NCBI RefSeq assembly: GCF_900456975.1
Contig: NZ_UGYM01000002.1
Location: 2,976,001 to 3,040,000 of the forward strand
Direction: 5' to 3'
DNA: 64,000 nucleotides
Source of the DNA: Shewanella baltica
Lineage (GTDB): Bacteria > Pseudomonadota > Gammaproteobacteria > Enterobacterales > Shewanellaceae
Below the pieces are notes generated by a model. It saw nothing but the letters and a program-made list of their open reading frames with translations, searched no databases and was not told the DNA's origin. The position numbers were made by a program, and so were the translations under genes. Numbering within the stretch: the first letter of the stretch is position 1; each line of letters opens with the position of its first letter. Below, one piece after another: positions 1 through 8,769 of the stretch.

Positions 1-441
1 GAAGCGCACAGCAATGCCGCTGCAGGACATGATGAAAATGGCGCTGCAATTGCGGGTCTGTGGCATCAAAACCCCGAGCTGGCGGCAGCAGGTCTGTGGA
101 CGACGGCGACGGATTTAGCCAAAGTCATCATTGAGGTGCAACAGTCAGAGGCGGGAACGTCCAATAAAATACTCTCAACGGATATGACCAAAACCATGTT
201 AACCCGAGTATTGGGTGAAACCGGCCTTGGCTTTTTTGTTGAACAACTGCCAGACCGGATAAGCTTTAGCCATAGTGGCGGCAATGAAGGCTTCCGCAGC
301 CAATTATATGGTTATACCCAAACCGGACAGGGAGCAGTTGTGCTGACCAACGGCGATAATGGTGCCGCCTTAATAAAGGAAATTCTGGCCAGTATTTCAG
401 CCGAATATGACTGGCCAGAATTTAAAGTGACAGAAAAGTAA
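1..441 (+). CDS. Serine hydrolase / beta-lactamase family protein, C-terminal part
   Basis: The reading frame is open from base 1 to the TAA at 439-441, so only the last ~146 residues are present and the start lies outside the window. The piece contains GLWTTATDLAK, typical of the beta-lactamase/penicillin-binding-protein-like (class C/esterase) fold, and an HSGGNEG segment that corresponds to the third active-site box (H/K-S/T-G) of this family. The catalytic SxxK box would be upstream and cannot be checked. These enzymes are usually periplasmic or membrane-anchored hydrolases acting on peptides, esters or cell-wall fragments; the substrate cannot be told. The next gene runs on the opposite strand. 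Confidence 0.75.
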   Translation, partial: EAHSNAAAGHDENGAAIAGLWHQNPELAAAGLWTTATDLAKVIIEVQQSEAGTSNKILSTDMTKTMLTRVLGETGLGFFVEQLPDRISFSHSGGNEGFRSQLYGYTQTGQGAVVLTNGDNGAALIKEILASISAEYDWPEFKVTEK

Positions 442-650
442 GCTGCTTAAATGAGGCATTAAATAACAGCACATTGAGCAGTAATGCGAAGAGAAACAGT
501 ACACTGCCAGACGCCAGACTAAAACCCATTTAGCTGGCGGCTCGCTTTAAAATTGCGACGGAAAAATCGCAGCGATGATCGCCACAGAAAGCGCGAATAA
601 GCCTTAACTCATTTAATGAGCAGGTACATAGATCAGCCAGTTATTTATGA

Positions 651-1481
651 TTAGGCAAACCAACGCTTCATTTTTGCAAACAACGACTGACTGTAAAAAG
701 GCTCGGCTTTTTCAACACAAAACTGTCCGAGGGGTTCTTGAACATCTGCGCGCATTTGATGCACTTTCACCTCCCAACTATTGGGGTCCATTTTGCGCTG
801 CATTCTATCCACATCTGCCCTTACCCGACTTAAATCATCGGTATTATCATCTACAAACTGCACCACCAAACAGAGCGCATGATCTGTGCAACTCCTACCA
901 AAGTTCAACGAGTTGGATTCGATAAGATAGGCTTTCTGGACACGCTTATAGTTTGAGAGTATTTCCTTTAACTCTGCAAAAATGGGCAGTTCATCACTGA
1001 AGACTTTGCCCAGAATAACCAGTGCACCCCTTTGCTCAACCAAAGAAAAATCCGGCAATAGCATATAGCGGATCTCATCTTCATCTAAGGTTTTCGACAT
1101 ATTACTGTTGGGATTCAGCGCCATATCATTGCCCGACTGCAATAGCAGCTGAAAAATCGTGGCCGCTTCGAGTTCCATCACGCCATGGTACTCAGTGCCT
1201 TCGCTTTTCATCAGCTCAATGGCTTTATCAACCGCAATTTGAGAGGTAAAAATAGGGGTAAAAGGATGATCGCTGCCATCTTCTAAGGGGATATACCATT
1301 GCTTGATGCTGATCGCGATAGCACCATCGCCCGCCTGCGGCGCATCCTCGCTACTCTCACTCAAGATAAAGAGTTTTGCTTGGCTCAATTGCTGATAAAA
1401 CGCCTCAGCGTGCGCATTATTACTTAATGCCTTTTCAAAACATTGTTCGAGTGGATTGGTCGCTTCTAAGTGGTACAGCAT
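651..1481 (-). CDS. sseB: SseB-family protein (enhanced serine sensitivity)
   Basis: About 276 residues, close to the ~260 of E. coli SseB. The N-terminal half (LEQCFEKALSNNAHAEAFYQQL, then alternating hydrophobic strands and PIFTSQIAVDKAIE) fits the SseB N-terminal domain. The C-terminal half fits the SseB C-terminal domain. No signal peptide or membrane segment is seen, so it is probably cytosolic. The ATG at 1481 is preferred over an in-frame TTG six bases upstream because AAGGA lies 9 bases before it. In E. coli overexpression of SseB changes serine sensitivity, but its biochemical role is unclear. It stands alone, with no obvious operon partner. Confidence 0.7.
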   Translation of the reverse strand: MLYHLEATNPLEQCFEKALSNNAHAEAFYQQLSQAKLFILSESSEDAPQAGDGAIAISIKQWYIPLEDGSDHPFTPIFTSQIAVDKAIELMKSEGTEYHGVMELEAATIFQLLLQSGNDMALNPNSNMSKTLDEDEIRYMLLPDFSLVEQRGALVILGKVFSDELPIFAELKEILSNYKRVQKAYLIESNSLNFGRSCTDHALCLVVQFVDDNTDDLSRVRADVDRMQRKMDPNSWEVKVHQMRADVQEPLGQFCVEKAEPFYSQSLFAKMKRWFA

Positions 1482-1697
1482 TGACAAACATCCTTTTATT
1501 TAGCAGTTCAGTCCTTTCTTATCAAAGCGTTAAAATACTTTAAGCAATTCAATTAACACTGAACAGATAATATCGAGCGGGCATATTAAAACATTGGGCG
1601 CGGGGGATCTAGTACGCCCAGCCTACCTCTCTTTATGTTTATGCGTGCCATCAATGAAGACTGAGCGACAGATCAGAACGAGGGACACACCTAAAAA

Positions 1698-2984
1698 CTA
1701 CAGTCTTAAGCCCCAAACATCGAAGGCATCACGGCTCAATTGTTCCCTAAAATCTGGGTGAGCGATGGCGATCAACGCTTGTGCCCGTTCGCGCAGTGAA
1801 CGACCGCGTAGATTAGCAGCGCCGTATTCGGTCACAATATAATGCACATGGGCCCGAGTGGTAACGACACCCGCGCCGGGTGATAACACGCTTGCGATGC
1901 GGGAAATCGTGCCGCCTGCAGCCGTGCTGGGTAGCGCAATCACAGAGCGACCGCCTTCGGATAAGCCTGCGCCGCGGATGAAATCCATCTGGCCGCCGAC
2001 GCCGGAATAGATTTTAGTGCCAATCGAATCGGCGCACACTTGGCCAGAAAGGTCGACCTGTAGCGCCGAGTTAATCGCCATCACATTAGGGTTTTTACGG
2101 ATAATAGACGTGTCGTTGACTTGCTCTATGTCCATAAAGATAACCGCTGGATTATCATCAACATAGTCGTATAACTTTTGACTTCCCAGGGCAAAACCTG
2201 TGACTAATTTCCCCGGATAAAACCGCTTCTTGCTGTTGTTAATCACGCCCTTTTCAACCAGTTGTAATATGCCGTCAGAAAATAGCTCAGTGTGAACGCC
2301 CAAATCCTTATGGTCGGTTAAGCAAGATAAAACAGCATCGGGGATTGCACCTATGCCCATCTGCAGGCAATCACCATCGCGTACCAATTGGGCGACATTT
2401 TTGCCAATCGCCAGACTCACGGCATCGCCCGTACCAAAAGAATGGATCGGCAAGGCCGCACTTTCTTCATACACAGCGGCAAAGCGGTCGATATGGATAA
2501 ATCCATCGCCGTGGGTGCGTGGCATTTGAGGATTAATATGGGCGATGATCTTACCCGCCACTTGGCAGGCCGCGAGCGTGGCTTCGACCGAGATCCCTAA
2601 GGAACACATGCCGTGCTTATCGGGCAGCGATACTTGGATAATCGCAGTATCAATTTTTTGCTCGCCGGAGCGAAACAACTTAGGCACTTCAGACAGGAAA
2701 ATCGGCACATAATCCGCATCACCACTTTGCAACAATGCCCGCGTCGGCAGACCACCGAAAAAACATCGATGGCGTAAATGTCCCTGTAAACTCGGATGGC
2801 TTAAGGATTCAGCGCCTTCGGTATGTAACTGTAATAAGGTGAGATTGTCTTTAGTGAGTGCGTGCTGCGCCAACGCATCGAGTAAAATACGCGGCGTGGC
2901 GCCCATAGAATGCGTCCACAGCGTCTCGCCACTTTGAATTAATGCAACGGCTTCGAGCGCGCTATGACAAATGATTGCAGGCAT
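1698..2984 (-). CDS. Acetyl-CoA hydrolase/transferase family protein (CoA-transferase)
   Basis: 428 residues, full length for the acetyl-CoA hydrolase/4-hydroxybutyrate CoA-transferase family. Seen motifs are GIGAIPDAVLSCL, ELFSDGILQLVEKGV and, near the C-terminus, GAGLSEGGRSVIALPSTA, all characteristic of this fold. Members move CoA between short carboxylates (acetate, succinate, butyrate, 4-hydroxybutyrate) through a glutamyl-CoA intermediate; the real substrate pair cannot be read from sequence. The protein lacks targeting signals and should be cytosolic. A purine-rich ribosome site (GGGAAGGG) precedes the ATG. It is flanked by same-strand genes at distances over 200 bp, so it is probably monocistronic. 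Confidence 0.8.
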   Translation of the reverse strand: MPAIICHSALEAVALIQSGETLWTHSMGATPRILLDALAQHALTKDNLTLLQLHTEGAESLSHPSLQGHLRHRCFFGGLPTRALLQSGDADYVPIFLSEVPKLFRSGEQKIDTAIIQVSLPDKHGMCSLGISVEATLAACQVAGKIIAHINPQMPRTHGDGFIHIDRFAAVYEESAALPIHSFGTGDAVSLAIGKNVAQLVRDGDCLQMGIGAIPDAVLSCLTDHKDLGVHTELFSDGILQLVEKGVINNSKKRFYPGKLVTGFALGSQKLYDYVDDNPAVIFMDIEQVNDTSIIRKNPNVMAINSALQVDLSGQVCADSIGTKIYSGVGGQMDFIRGAGLSEGGRSVIALPSTAAGGTISRIASVLSPGAGVVTTRAHVHYIVTEYGAANLRGRSLRERAQALIAIAHPDFREQLSRDAFDVWGLRL

Positions 2985-3263
2985 AATGAATTCCCTTCCC
3001 TAAGCATGATGGCGGCAATGGCCCTAGCGGTAGTGTAAGGGATATCCTAATTAAGCAATATCGATTTCAATGGCTTAGCGCGACTGTTTATCTATAGTTT
3101 GCGCTATATCAAACTCTGGATTATTAATTGGATCTCAAAATACACATTCAACCTATTTTGGCACTAGAGGTTAATAAAGCCTCTGGCTAAAATGCTTTGC
3201 AACAGTTTGATTAGGGATAACACCAATAAGCCCGTATTAGGTTATCCCCATCAGCACTCAGCC

Positions 3264-4223
3264 TTACCAAATATATATCACTTTACCAATAATCAAGTCT
3301 TGAGGAATAAACCCAAAATATCGACTATCTAAGCTATTGTCTCTGTTATCACCTAAGACGAAATACTGACCAGCGGGAACTAACCATTCACCCCTTAATG
3401 TGTTTTCTTGCACATAATAGCGATCAACCAGTTCTTTCTGATGGCGGAGTAATAATACTTGATAGTGAATGTCATCCAGCGACTCTTGGTAAACGGCTTG
3501 AGTCTCAGTGCTCAACTCGGGTAATAAATTTTTATCGATACGTTCGTATTGTGAGTCCAATTCTGCACAAGCTTCCCTCGATACATCACAGGCTTTCTGC
3601 ACAAAAATGGTTTTATCACGATAGATAATCCTATCGCCGGGTAAACCAATGACACGTTTTACATAGTCAATCGTCGGGTTTGCAGGGTATTGAAATACCA
3701 ATATATCCCCTCTTGCGGGTGTTACCGATGACGTCGACTTAGCCAGTTGAAAACCTAAATATCGATAGTTACCAAAACCATACTTGCTCACCAACACATG
3801 ATTGTCGGGCGCTAACGTCGGCTTCATGGAAGAGGCCGGAATACTAAAAGGCTCAAAGAAAAAACCTCGTAACACAATCAGCGGTAACATCATCAAAGCG
3901 TAACTCGCTAACACTATCCACCAGCGAGCATACCAGCGGCGGGGTTGAGTAATATCGTAACGACGGGCGATCATAAATCCGTGAATGGGACAAATAACAA
4001 TAAATAACCAAGAGAGGTAAATATGTTGAAGCCAAGCCATATTCCCCGATTTAAATGGGAAATAATTGGAGTGTAAAAATACATCCACGGCCGCGATAAT
4101 CAGCGCACCAATAAAATATCGAATAAAATATTTAAATTGATTAACGTATAAAAATACAAACGGCTGAAAAAATAGGCCTAATAATATTGCGAGCCAAGCT
4201 TTTGGCTTCCATTGAATATCCAA
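3264..4223 (-). CDS. lepB: Signal peptidase I, membrane-bound paralogue
   Basis: 319 residues. Four hydrophobic stretches (about 10-28, 33-50, 66-84 and 101-120) precede the catalytic part. Box B is IPASSMKPTL with the nucleophile at Ser132. The general-base lysine is Lys189 in YVKRVIGLPGD, and box E is GDNRDNSLDSRYFGFIP. Thus the Ser/Lys dyad is intact and the enzyme should cleave Sec signal peptides on the periplasmic side. The gene is alone rather than beside lepA-rnc where the housekeeping lepB normally sits. It is therefore probably a second signal peptidase, an inference. The N-terminus has more membrane segments than the two of E. coli LepB. Confidence 0.85.
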   Translation of the reverse strand: MDIQWKPKAWLAILLGLFFQPFVFLYVNQFKYFIRYFIGALIIAAVDVFLHSNYFPFKSGNMAWLQHIYLSWLFIVICPIHGFMIARRYDITQPRRWYARWWIVLASYALMMLPLIVLRGFFFEPFSIPASSMKPTLAPDNHVLVSKYGFGNYRYLGFQLAKSTSSVTPARGDILVFQYPANPTIDYVKRVIGLPGDRIIYRDKTIFVQKACDVSREACAELDSQYERIDKNLLPELSTETQAVYQESLDDIHYQVLLLRHQKELVDRYYVQENTLRGEWLVPAGQYFVLGDNRDNSLDSRYFGFIPQDLIIGKVIYIW

Positions 4224-4344
4224 TTGAACTCCGTTTCACCCTAGATTTGGAAAACGGCATCATAATTCACTGCCTAACCTAGCACAACCTCATTTCCTGT
4301 CGCTGATAGCCTGCCATGCGACTATCAGCATACTGATGATAATA

Positions 4345-5466
4345 TTAATCTAGACGCTTAGAGAATCTCATGCTGGCGATAAATAGCCCGATACAGGTAA
4401 AACCTATCATCCACAGGGCATCAAATTGCAGATCCATCACTTGGGCATCGCGTAGCACTATGGCCCGTGACATGCGCATAAAGTGGGTTGCGGGTAAGGC
4501 TTCGGCAATCCACTGCGCCGCGATAGGCATGGCTTCGTAGGGGAACATAAACCCTGACAATAGAATCGATGGCAGCAGGATAAATACCGTCATTTGCATC
4601 GATTGCAACTGGGTTTTCGCTATGGTCGAAATCACTAATCCTAAAGTTAAACTGGCGCAAATGAACAACATAGCGGCAAGGGCGATGGAGTCGATCCCGC
4701 CGCGAATCGGCACATCAAACAACAGATGCCCTGCGCTCAGGATAATGGTCACTTGCACAAAGCCGACGATCACATAGGGCACGATTTTACCCAGCATCAA
4801 CTCCAGCGGCCGTACTGGCGTAGTGATCAAAAACTCCATATTGCCCTGCTCGCGCTCACGCACTATGGCGGCGGAGGTAAACATCACCATGGTCATAGTC
4901 AAAATCACCCCCAGCAGGCCGGGCACTATATTGACCACAGAGCGTTGCTCAGGGTTGAAATATTGCACCACTTCAAAACTCGGCATCACGGCTTTTTGCG
5001 CTCTCCCTGCGACTTCATCCAGTGGCATTTGCCTAAGGCTACGAATGGTTGAGGCGACAACCGTATCAGAACCGTCCACCAGCCATTGCCCGACCGGCTG
5101 AGCTAAATATTGCTGACCCGCAAAGCTTGGGTGACGCACTAAGCGCTCATCGAGATCGGCGGGCAAATACAGCACAGCTTTAACTTCACCGCGAGTGATC
5201 GCCGCCTCTGCCTCGGCCGCACTTAAATAACGCTGTTTGAAATCCACCACCTGCGTCGCTTCCACCGCCTGCACCAATGAGCGGCTGTAGGTGGAATCAC
5301 TCAAATTTACCAGCCCCGCGGGCAGATGGCGCGCATCGGTATTGATGGCATAACCAAACAACATCAGTTGCACCAGCGGGATCATGACTATCATGCCAAA
5401 GGTCATACGATCCCGTGATAATTGCCGCAGCTCTTTGACGACAATTGCAAAAATTCTACGCCACAT
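4345..5466 (-). CDS. ABC-2 type transporter permease (drug/lipophile export)
   Basis: 373 residues from the chosen ATG (MWRRIFAIVVKELRQ). A longer frame begins at 5526, but the inner ATG overlaps the upstream ATPase gene by 11 bp, as expected for a coupled operon. One membrane segment lies near the N-terminus, followed by a large extracytoplasmic loop, then five C-terminal segments. The motif EREQGNMEFLITTPVRPLELMLGKI is typical of YhhJ/YbhR/YbhS-type ABC-2 permeases. It is the last gene of the tetR-hlyD-ATPase-permease operon and would form the inner-membrane channel of a tripartite exporter. Only one permease is encoded, so a homodimer is likely. Confidence 0.85.
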   Translation of the reverse strand: MWRRIFAIVVKELRQLSRDRMTFGMIVMIPLVQLMLFGYAINTDARHLPAGLVNLSDSTYSRSLVQAVEATQVVDFKQRYLSAAEAEAAITRGEVKAVLYLPADLDERLVRHPSFAGQQYLAQPVGQWLVDGSDTVVASTIRSLRQMPLDEVAGRAQKAVMPSFEVVQYFNPEQRSVVNIVPGLLGVILTMTMVMFTSAAIVREREQGNMEFLITTPVRPLELMLGKIVPYVIVGFVQVTIILSAGHLLFDVPIRGGIDSIALAAMLFICASLTLGLVISTIAKTQLQSMQMTVFILLPSILLSGFMFPYEAMPIAAQWIAEALPATHFMRMSRAIVLRDAQVMDLQFDALWMIGFTCIGLFIASMRFSKRLD

Positions 5467-6412
5467 GGTCAGTTGCTCCCTTGGACACCCCAGCCAAACG
5501 CTCGCCGGTGCAAGTGACAAACACATCTTCTAGGGTAGCGCGCACTTCTTCCATCGTCCGGCTGGCAACCCGAGGTTTAAGCCAAGCGAGTGGATCTTCA
5601 ATATCGCTGCGCACTAACACCCGTAAACGACTGCCGATTTGCGCCGCCGATAATACGGCAGACTCGCTGATCAATGATTGCTTTAAATTGCGTAAATCAT
5701 CCCCTGAAATTTCAACCACCCGAGCGCCCATCGCCGCCATCAGCTGCTGGGGTGAACCGTCGGCGCGTTTTATCCCCCGCTCTAAAATCGCCAGACCGTG
5801 GCAACGCTCGGCTTCATCCATATAGTGAGTCGACACAAGAATCGTGGTGCCTTGGGCGCAGAGATCGAATAAGCGCTCCCAAAACTCGCGCCGATTCTCG
5901 GGATCGACCGCCGAGGTCGGCTCATCGAGAAACAGCAATTCGGGGTGATGCAAGGTCGCCGCCGCTAAGGCCAAACGCTGTTTCTGGCCGCCACTCATGG
6001 AGCCCGCCATTTGTTTCTCGCGGCCGACTAAATCGTACAGCGTAACTAACTCGGCTATCCGCAGCTTTGAGGCTCGGCGGTTCAAACCATAGATTTGCGC
6101 GACAAATTCTAAGTTTTCCCGCACCGAAAGATTGTCGTACAGGGAGAATTTTTGCGTCATATAGCCGATGCGGCGACGCAGTTTTTCCTCGGCGCCGGGT
6201 AAGGTTTCACCCAAGACGCGGATTTCCCCCGACGTTGGGCTCAGCAGCCCAGTCAACATGCGAATTGAAGTGGATTTTCCGCAGCCATTGGGGCCAAGAA
6301 ATCCATAAATGGTTCCCTTGGGAATGGCGAGGTCGAGGTTTTCCACCGCATTGACGCCGCCAAAGGCGCGGGTCATGCCTTGGGTCTCGATAGCAAAATC
6401 GGCGTGGCTCAT
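5456..6412 (-). CDS. ABC transporter ATP-binding protein of exporter
   Basis: 318 residues with Walker A GPNGCGKST, signature MSGGQKQRL, Walker B LLFLDEPTSAVDP and the switch histidine in ILVSTHYMDEAERC. The ~100-residue extension after the ATPase core is usual for YbhF/DrrA-type multidrug export ATPases. It overlaps the upstream HlyD-like gene by 4 bp (ATGA) and the downstream permease by 11 bp, so all are translated together. It energises the export complex at the cytoplasmic face of the inner membrane. Confidence 0.9.
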   Translation of the reverse strand: MSHADFAIETQGMTRAFGGVNAVENLDLAIPKGTIYGFLGPNGCGKSTSIRMLTGLLSPTSGEIRVLGETLPGAEEKLRRRIGYMTQKFSLYDNLSVRENLEFVAQIYGLNRRASKLRIAELVTLYDLVGREKQMAGSMSGGQKQRLALAAATLHHPELLFLDEPTSAVDPENRREFWERLFDLCAQGTTILVSTHYMDEAERCHGLAILERGIKRADGSPQQLMAAMGARVVEISGDDLRNLKQSLISESAVLSAAQIGSRLRVLVRSDIEDPLAWLKPRVASRTMEEVRATLEDVFVTCTGERLAGVSKGATDHVA

Positions 6413-7578
6413 GGCTGTTTCACTTTTTGTTGCACTTTTGGCTGCACATCGATTTCCACAGCTAATGCCATGCCCGTCGGCAAATCCTGACCCGCGGCGG
6501 AAATGGTGATATCAGTCAGATACATCAGCCGCGCTCGATCACGCTCATTAAGCGCATAAAATGGCGTGTAAGCAGGTTGACTGCGGATATTGCGCACTGT
6601 GCCAGTAATCGGTATCTCGCGGCCATCCACAAGAATATTGACGCTATCACCGGCCTTCACTCTGTCTAACCAAGTCGCGGGCAGATAAACCCGCACATAG
6701 GGATCCTCACTCGCCAGCAAACCAATCAACTGAGTACCCGCCGCAATGCGATCGCCTACTCGCCAAGGTAGCGTATCGACAACGGCGTCACGCGCCGCCA
6801 CTAAGCTCAAGTCGGCTAAGGCTTTTTGTTCGATGGCGACACTGGCGCTGGCGGCGGCCACCGCGGCTTTAGCTTGTTCTAGCTGCTCACTACGGGTGCC
6901 ATTTTCTAGTAGGCGCAGGCTTTGCTCCGCCTCGGCTTGCTTGGCTAAACTGGTATCCCGCGCCGCACGGGCGGTATCTAAATCCGCTTGGCTCAGCACT
7001 TTCGTGGCATACAAACGGTTAGTACGCTCAAAGGCTCGCTGCGCTTCCTTCACGCTGGCATTCGCCCCGTCGAGCACGGCCTTGGCGCGTTCGATATCTT
7101 CTAAACGCGCGCCAGTCACCGCCTCAGAAAGTTTAGCCTTGGCCTGTTCAAGCTCGGCTTGACGCAGGGCAAGGCGCGCATTGGCCGAGGTCGAATCGAG
7201 TGTGAGTAGCACTTCGCCCGCCTTAACCTGCTGACCCTCAACCACATTTACCTGAGTAATCAACTCACCCACGGGCGCGGTCAGTGTCAGTCTGTCACGC
7301 TCGACTGCGCCAAGGACGCTCGGCGACTCTTGAGTGCAAGCCGCTAACTGCAGCAGCAAACAGCCTAAAACGACACCTGTCGCGACTCTTTTAGCTAATG
7401 CGGTTTGATTAGTTAACTTATTGTTTCTTAACTTGCTGTTGCTTAACTTGCTGTTGCTTAACTTGCTGCTACTTAAACTGCTGTTACTTAAACTTTTGTT
7501 ACTTGAGTTGTTTTTACTGAAACGATTGCGACTAAAATCTTGGTCATTCAACATCGTTAAACCTTTCGTTGAGCTCAT
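6409..7578 (-). CDS. HlyD/RND-type periplasmic adaptor, lipoprotein with repeat-built N-terminal extension
   Basis: 389 residues. After the lipobox LLLQLAAC (Cys81) comes an adaptor fold: a beta strand/lipoyl half (LTLTAPVGELITQVNVVEGQQVKAGEVL), a long alpha-helical hairpin (about 125-250) and a second barrel region. It should bridge the inner-membrane ABC pump and an outer-membrane channel. Oddly, ~60 polar residues built of (S)NSKL-like 5-mers precede the signal sequence. No start codon occurs between this stretch and the hydrophobic core. The ATG at 7578 overlaps the tetR stop as ATGA, so the long N-terminus appears genuine. The encoding DNA is a degenerate 15-bp tandem repeat. Confidence 0.85.
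   Translation of the reverse strand: MSSTKGLTMLNDQDFSRNRFSKNNSSNKSLSNSSLSSSKLSNSKLSNSKLRNNKLTNQTALAKRVATGVVLGCLLLQLAACTQESPSVLGAVERDRLTLTAPVGELITQVNVVEGQQVKAGEVLLTLDSTSANARLALRQAELEQAKAKLSEAVTGARLEDIERAKAVLDGANASVKEAQRAFERTNRLYATKVLSQADLDTARAARDTSLAKQAEAEQSLRLLENGTRSEQLEQAKAAVAAASASVAIEQKALADLSLVAARDAVVDTLPWRVGDRIAAGTQLIGLLASEDPYVRVYLPATWLDRVKAGDSVNILVDGREIPITGTVRNIRSQPAYTPFYALNERDRARLMYLTDITISAAGQDLPTGMALAVEIDVQPKVQQKVKQP
7410..7515. repeat. 15-bp tandem repeat inside the HlyD-like gene
   Basis: About seven head-to-tail copies of a unit close to CTTAACTTGCTGTTG on the + strand. Two adjacent copies are identical and the outer ones are diverged. Because 15 is a multiple of three, gain or loss of a unit keeps the frame and changes the count of the 5-residue motif (S/R)N(S/N)KL in the protein before its lipoprotein signal. 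Confidence 0.85.
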
Positions 7579-8276
7579 GACTGGCTCCTTGGTTCACATA
7601 ACAGTCCCTGCGTAAAAACCTGCATATTGTGCAGAGCTAAGCGCTGCAAAAGCGCAGCATCGGCATCAAAAAAGCCGAACTGACGCATTAATACGGGCGG
7701 GGCAATAAGCGGAAAAACCATAAGACTCACAAAACTTAGCCGTGCTAAATCGGGGTCGACACCCTCTTTTAATAATCCCGAATTAACTAACGTGGATTCG
7801 AGCCATTGCCGCGACAGAGTTAACACTTGCTCAAATACAGACAAGATAATTCGATAGGGTTCCGAGCCATCGCCCTCCTGCAATACCCGTATAATCAGCC
7901 GTGGCAAGCCAGGGTTGGGCGCCATAACGCGATAGTAGGTCTGCATGATTTCGCCGACATTATTCGGCGCCTCAGCTGCAGATATTTCGCGTAAGCGGGT
8001 TAATACGGGCTCAAGGGTTTCCCGCACCATTTGTTCGAACAAACCCGCTTTCGAACCAAAATAGTAACGGATAAGTGCAGCATCGACATCGGCTTCGCGG
8101 GCGATTTCACGGGTAGACACAGTAGGATAACTGCGATGACTAAAGAGACTTAAGGCAGCGGTTATTAAGCGTTGACGCGCGTCTGAATTTCCCTTCGGAC
8201 GACCGTGAATGGGCGGCGATTCAGGTTGGGCGCTAAATGGAACGACGCCCCTAGGACGACCGGGAATAAGCGACAT
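7575..8276 (-). CDS. TetR-family repressor of the ABC efflux operon
   Basis: 233 residues from the ATG at 8276. That start has GCAGGAG six bases upstream; a TTG further up is less likely. The helix-turn-helix is near residues 45-75 (TVSTREIAREADVDAALIRYYFGSK), the usual TetR N-terminal layout, and the C-terminal half is a ligand-binding/dimerisation helix bundle. Two short basic motifs, GRPRG and GRPKG, lie before the HTH and resemble AT-hooks, which is unusual. The stop overlaps the start of the HlyD-like gene, so it is the first gene of the operon it most likely controls. An 18-bp palindrome just upstream (8293-8310) is a fitting operator. Confidence 0.85.
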   Translation of the reverse strand: MSLIPGRPRGVVPFSAQPESPPIHGRPKGNSDARQRLITAALSLFSHRSYPTVSTREIAREADVDAALIRYYFGSKAGLFEQMVRETLEPVLTRLREISAAEAPNNVGEIMQTYYRVMAPNPGLPRLIIRVLQEGDGSEPYRIILSVFEQVLTLSRQWLESTLVNSGLLKEGVDPDLARLSFVSLMVFPLIAPPVLMRQFGFFDADAALLQRLALHNMQVFTQGLLCEPRSQS

Positions 8277-8292
8277 GGCAGGCTCCTGCAAA

Positions 8293-8310
8293 ATTCATCT
8301 ACTGATGAAT
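8293..8310. promoter_or_regulatory. Candidate TetR operator palindrome
   Basis: Perfect 7-bp arms ATTCATC and GATGAAT separated by TACT, centred ~25 bp upstream of the tetR start. The size and symmetry fit a TetR-family dimer site, and autorepression of the tetR-hlyD-ABC operon is inferred. Confidence 0.5.
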
Positions 8311-8339
8311 ATACTGAAACGCCGCGTAAAAAGGCAGCA

Positions 8340-8378
8340 GTTAAATTCCTCATTTTCATTGGTATTGAGGAATTTAAC
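8340..8378. other. Strong inverted repeat (13-bp stem, 13-nt loop)
   Basis: GTTAAATTCCTCA is repeated in perfect inversion as TGAGGAATTTAAC. It lies between the stop of the 122-residue gene and tetR. It may stop transcription of the upstream gene or be a second regulator site. There is no clear T-run after it on the - strand. Confidence 0.5.
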
Positions 8379-8400
8379 CCTAAAGCGTCAAGACTAAAAT

Positions 8401-8769
8401 TTATGCACCTTTGACTATGGCACCTAAACGGCTGACAAATTGCTGCACGGCTTCGGCTGTGTCAAAGCTAAAGGCAAGTCCATAGTGGGTTTCGGTGAGA
8501 CTCTTATGCAAACGCTTTGGAAAACGAGTCATCTCCGCATTGTGGAAATAATCGTATTTGGCATGCACGCCTGCAATGGTGGCGAGTTCGCCAGAAAAAA
8601 CCTCAAATGCGGGCCGAATAATCAAGTTCGGGGATTTACCGTCGAGGTGTAAATAGAACGCCTCTTTGGTGTCTGGGAGCATGTATTCGGTAATGTTTTT
8701 TATGGTGAAGTTAGTGCGGCATTGCAATCCACTTAAGCAGCTCACCATCTCATTATGTTCTATCGCCAA
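8401..8769 (-). CDS. Hypothetical protein, 122 residues
   Basis: I do not recognise a family. The frame opens at a TTG (8769) preceded by GGGAG seven bases upstream; an in-frame ATG at 8748 is the alternative. The protein is soluble-looking, without signal peptide or membrane segment, and holds two cysteines near the N-terminus (SCLSGLQC). A mixed alpha/beta pattern with several aromatic residues (YDYFHNAEM, HYGLAFSFDT) is visible. It lies upstream of tetR on the same strand but is separated by a strong inverted repeat, so it probably is not part of the efflux operon. Confidence 0.55.
   Translation of the reverse strand: MAIEHNEMVSCLSGLQCRTNFTIKNITEYMLPDTKEAFYLHLDGKSPNLIIRPAFEVFSGELATIAGVHAKYDYFHNAEMTRFPKRLHKSLTETHYGLAFSFDTAEAVQQFVSRLGAIVKGA

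Noticed and set aside
6746..7162. 138-residue + strand frame opposite the HlyD-like gene
   Set aside because: Ala/Ser/Arg-rich shadow of the helical hairpin region.
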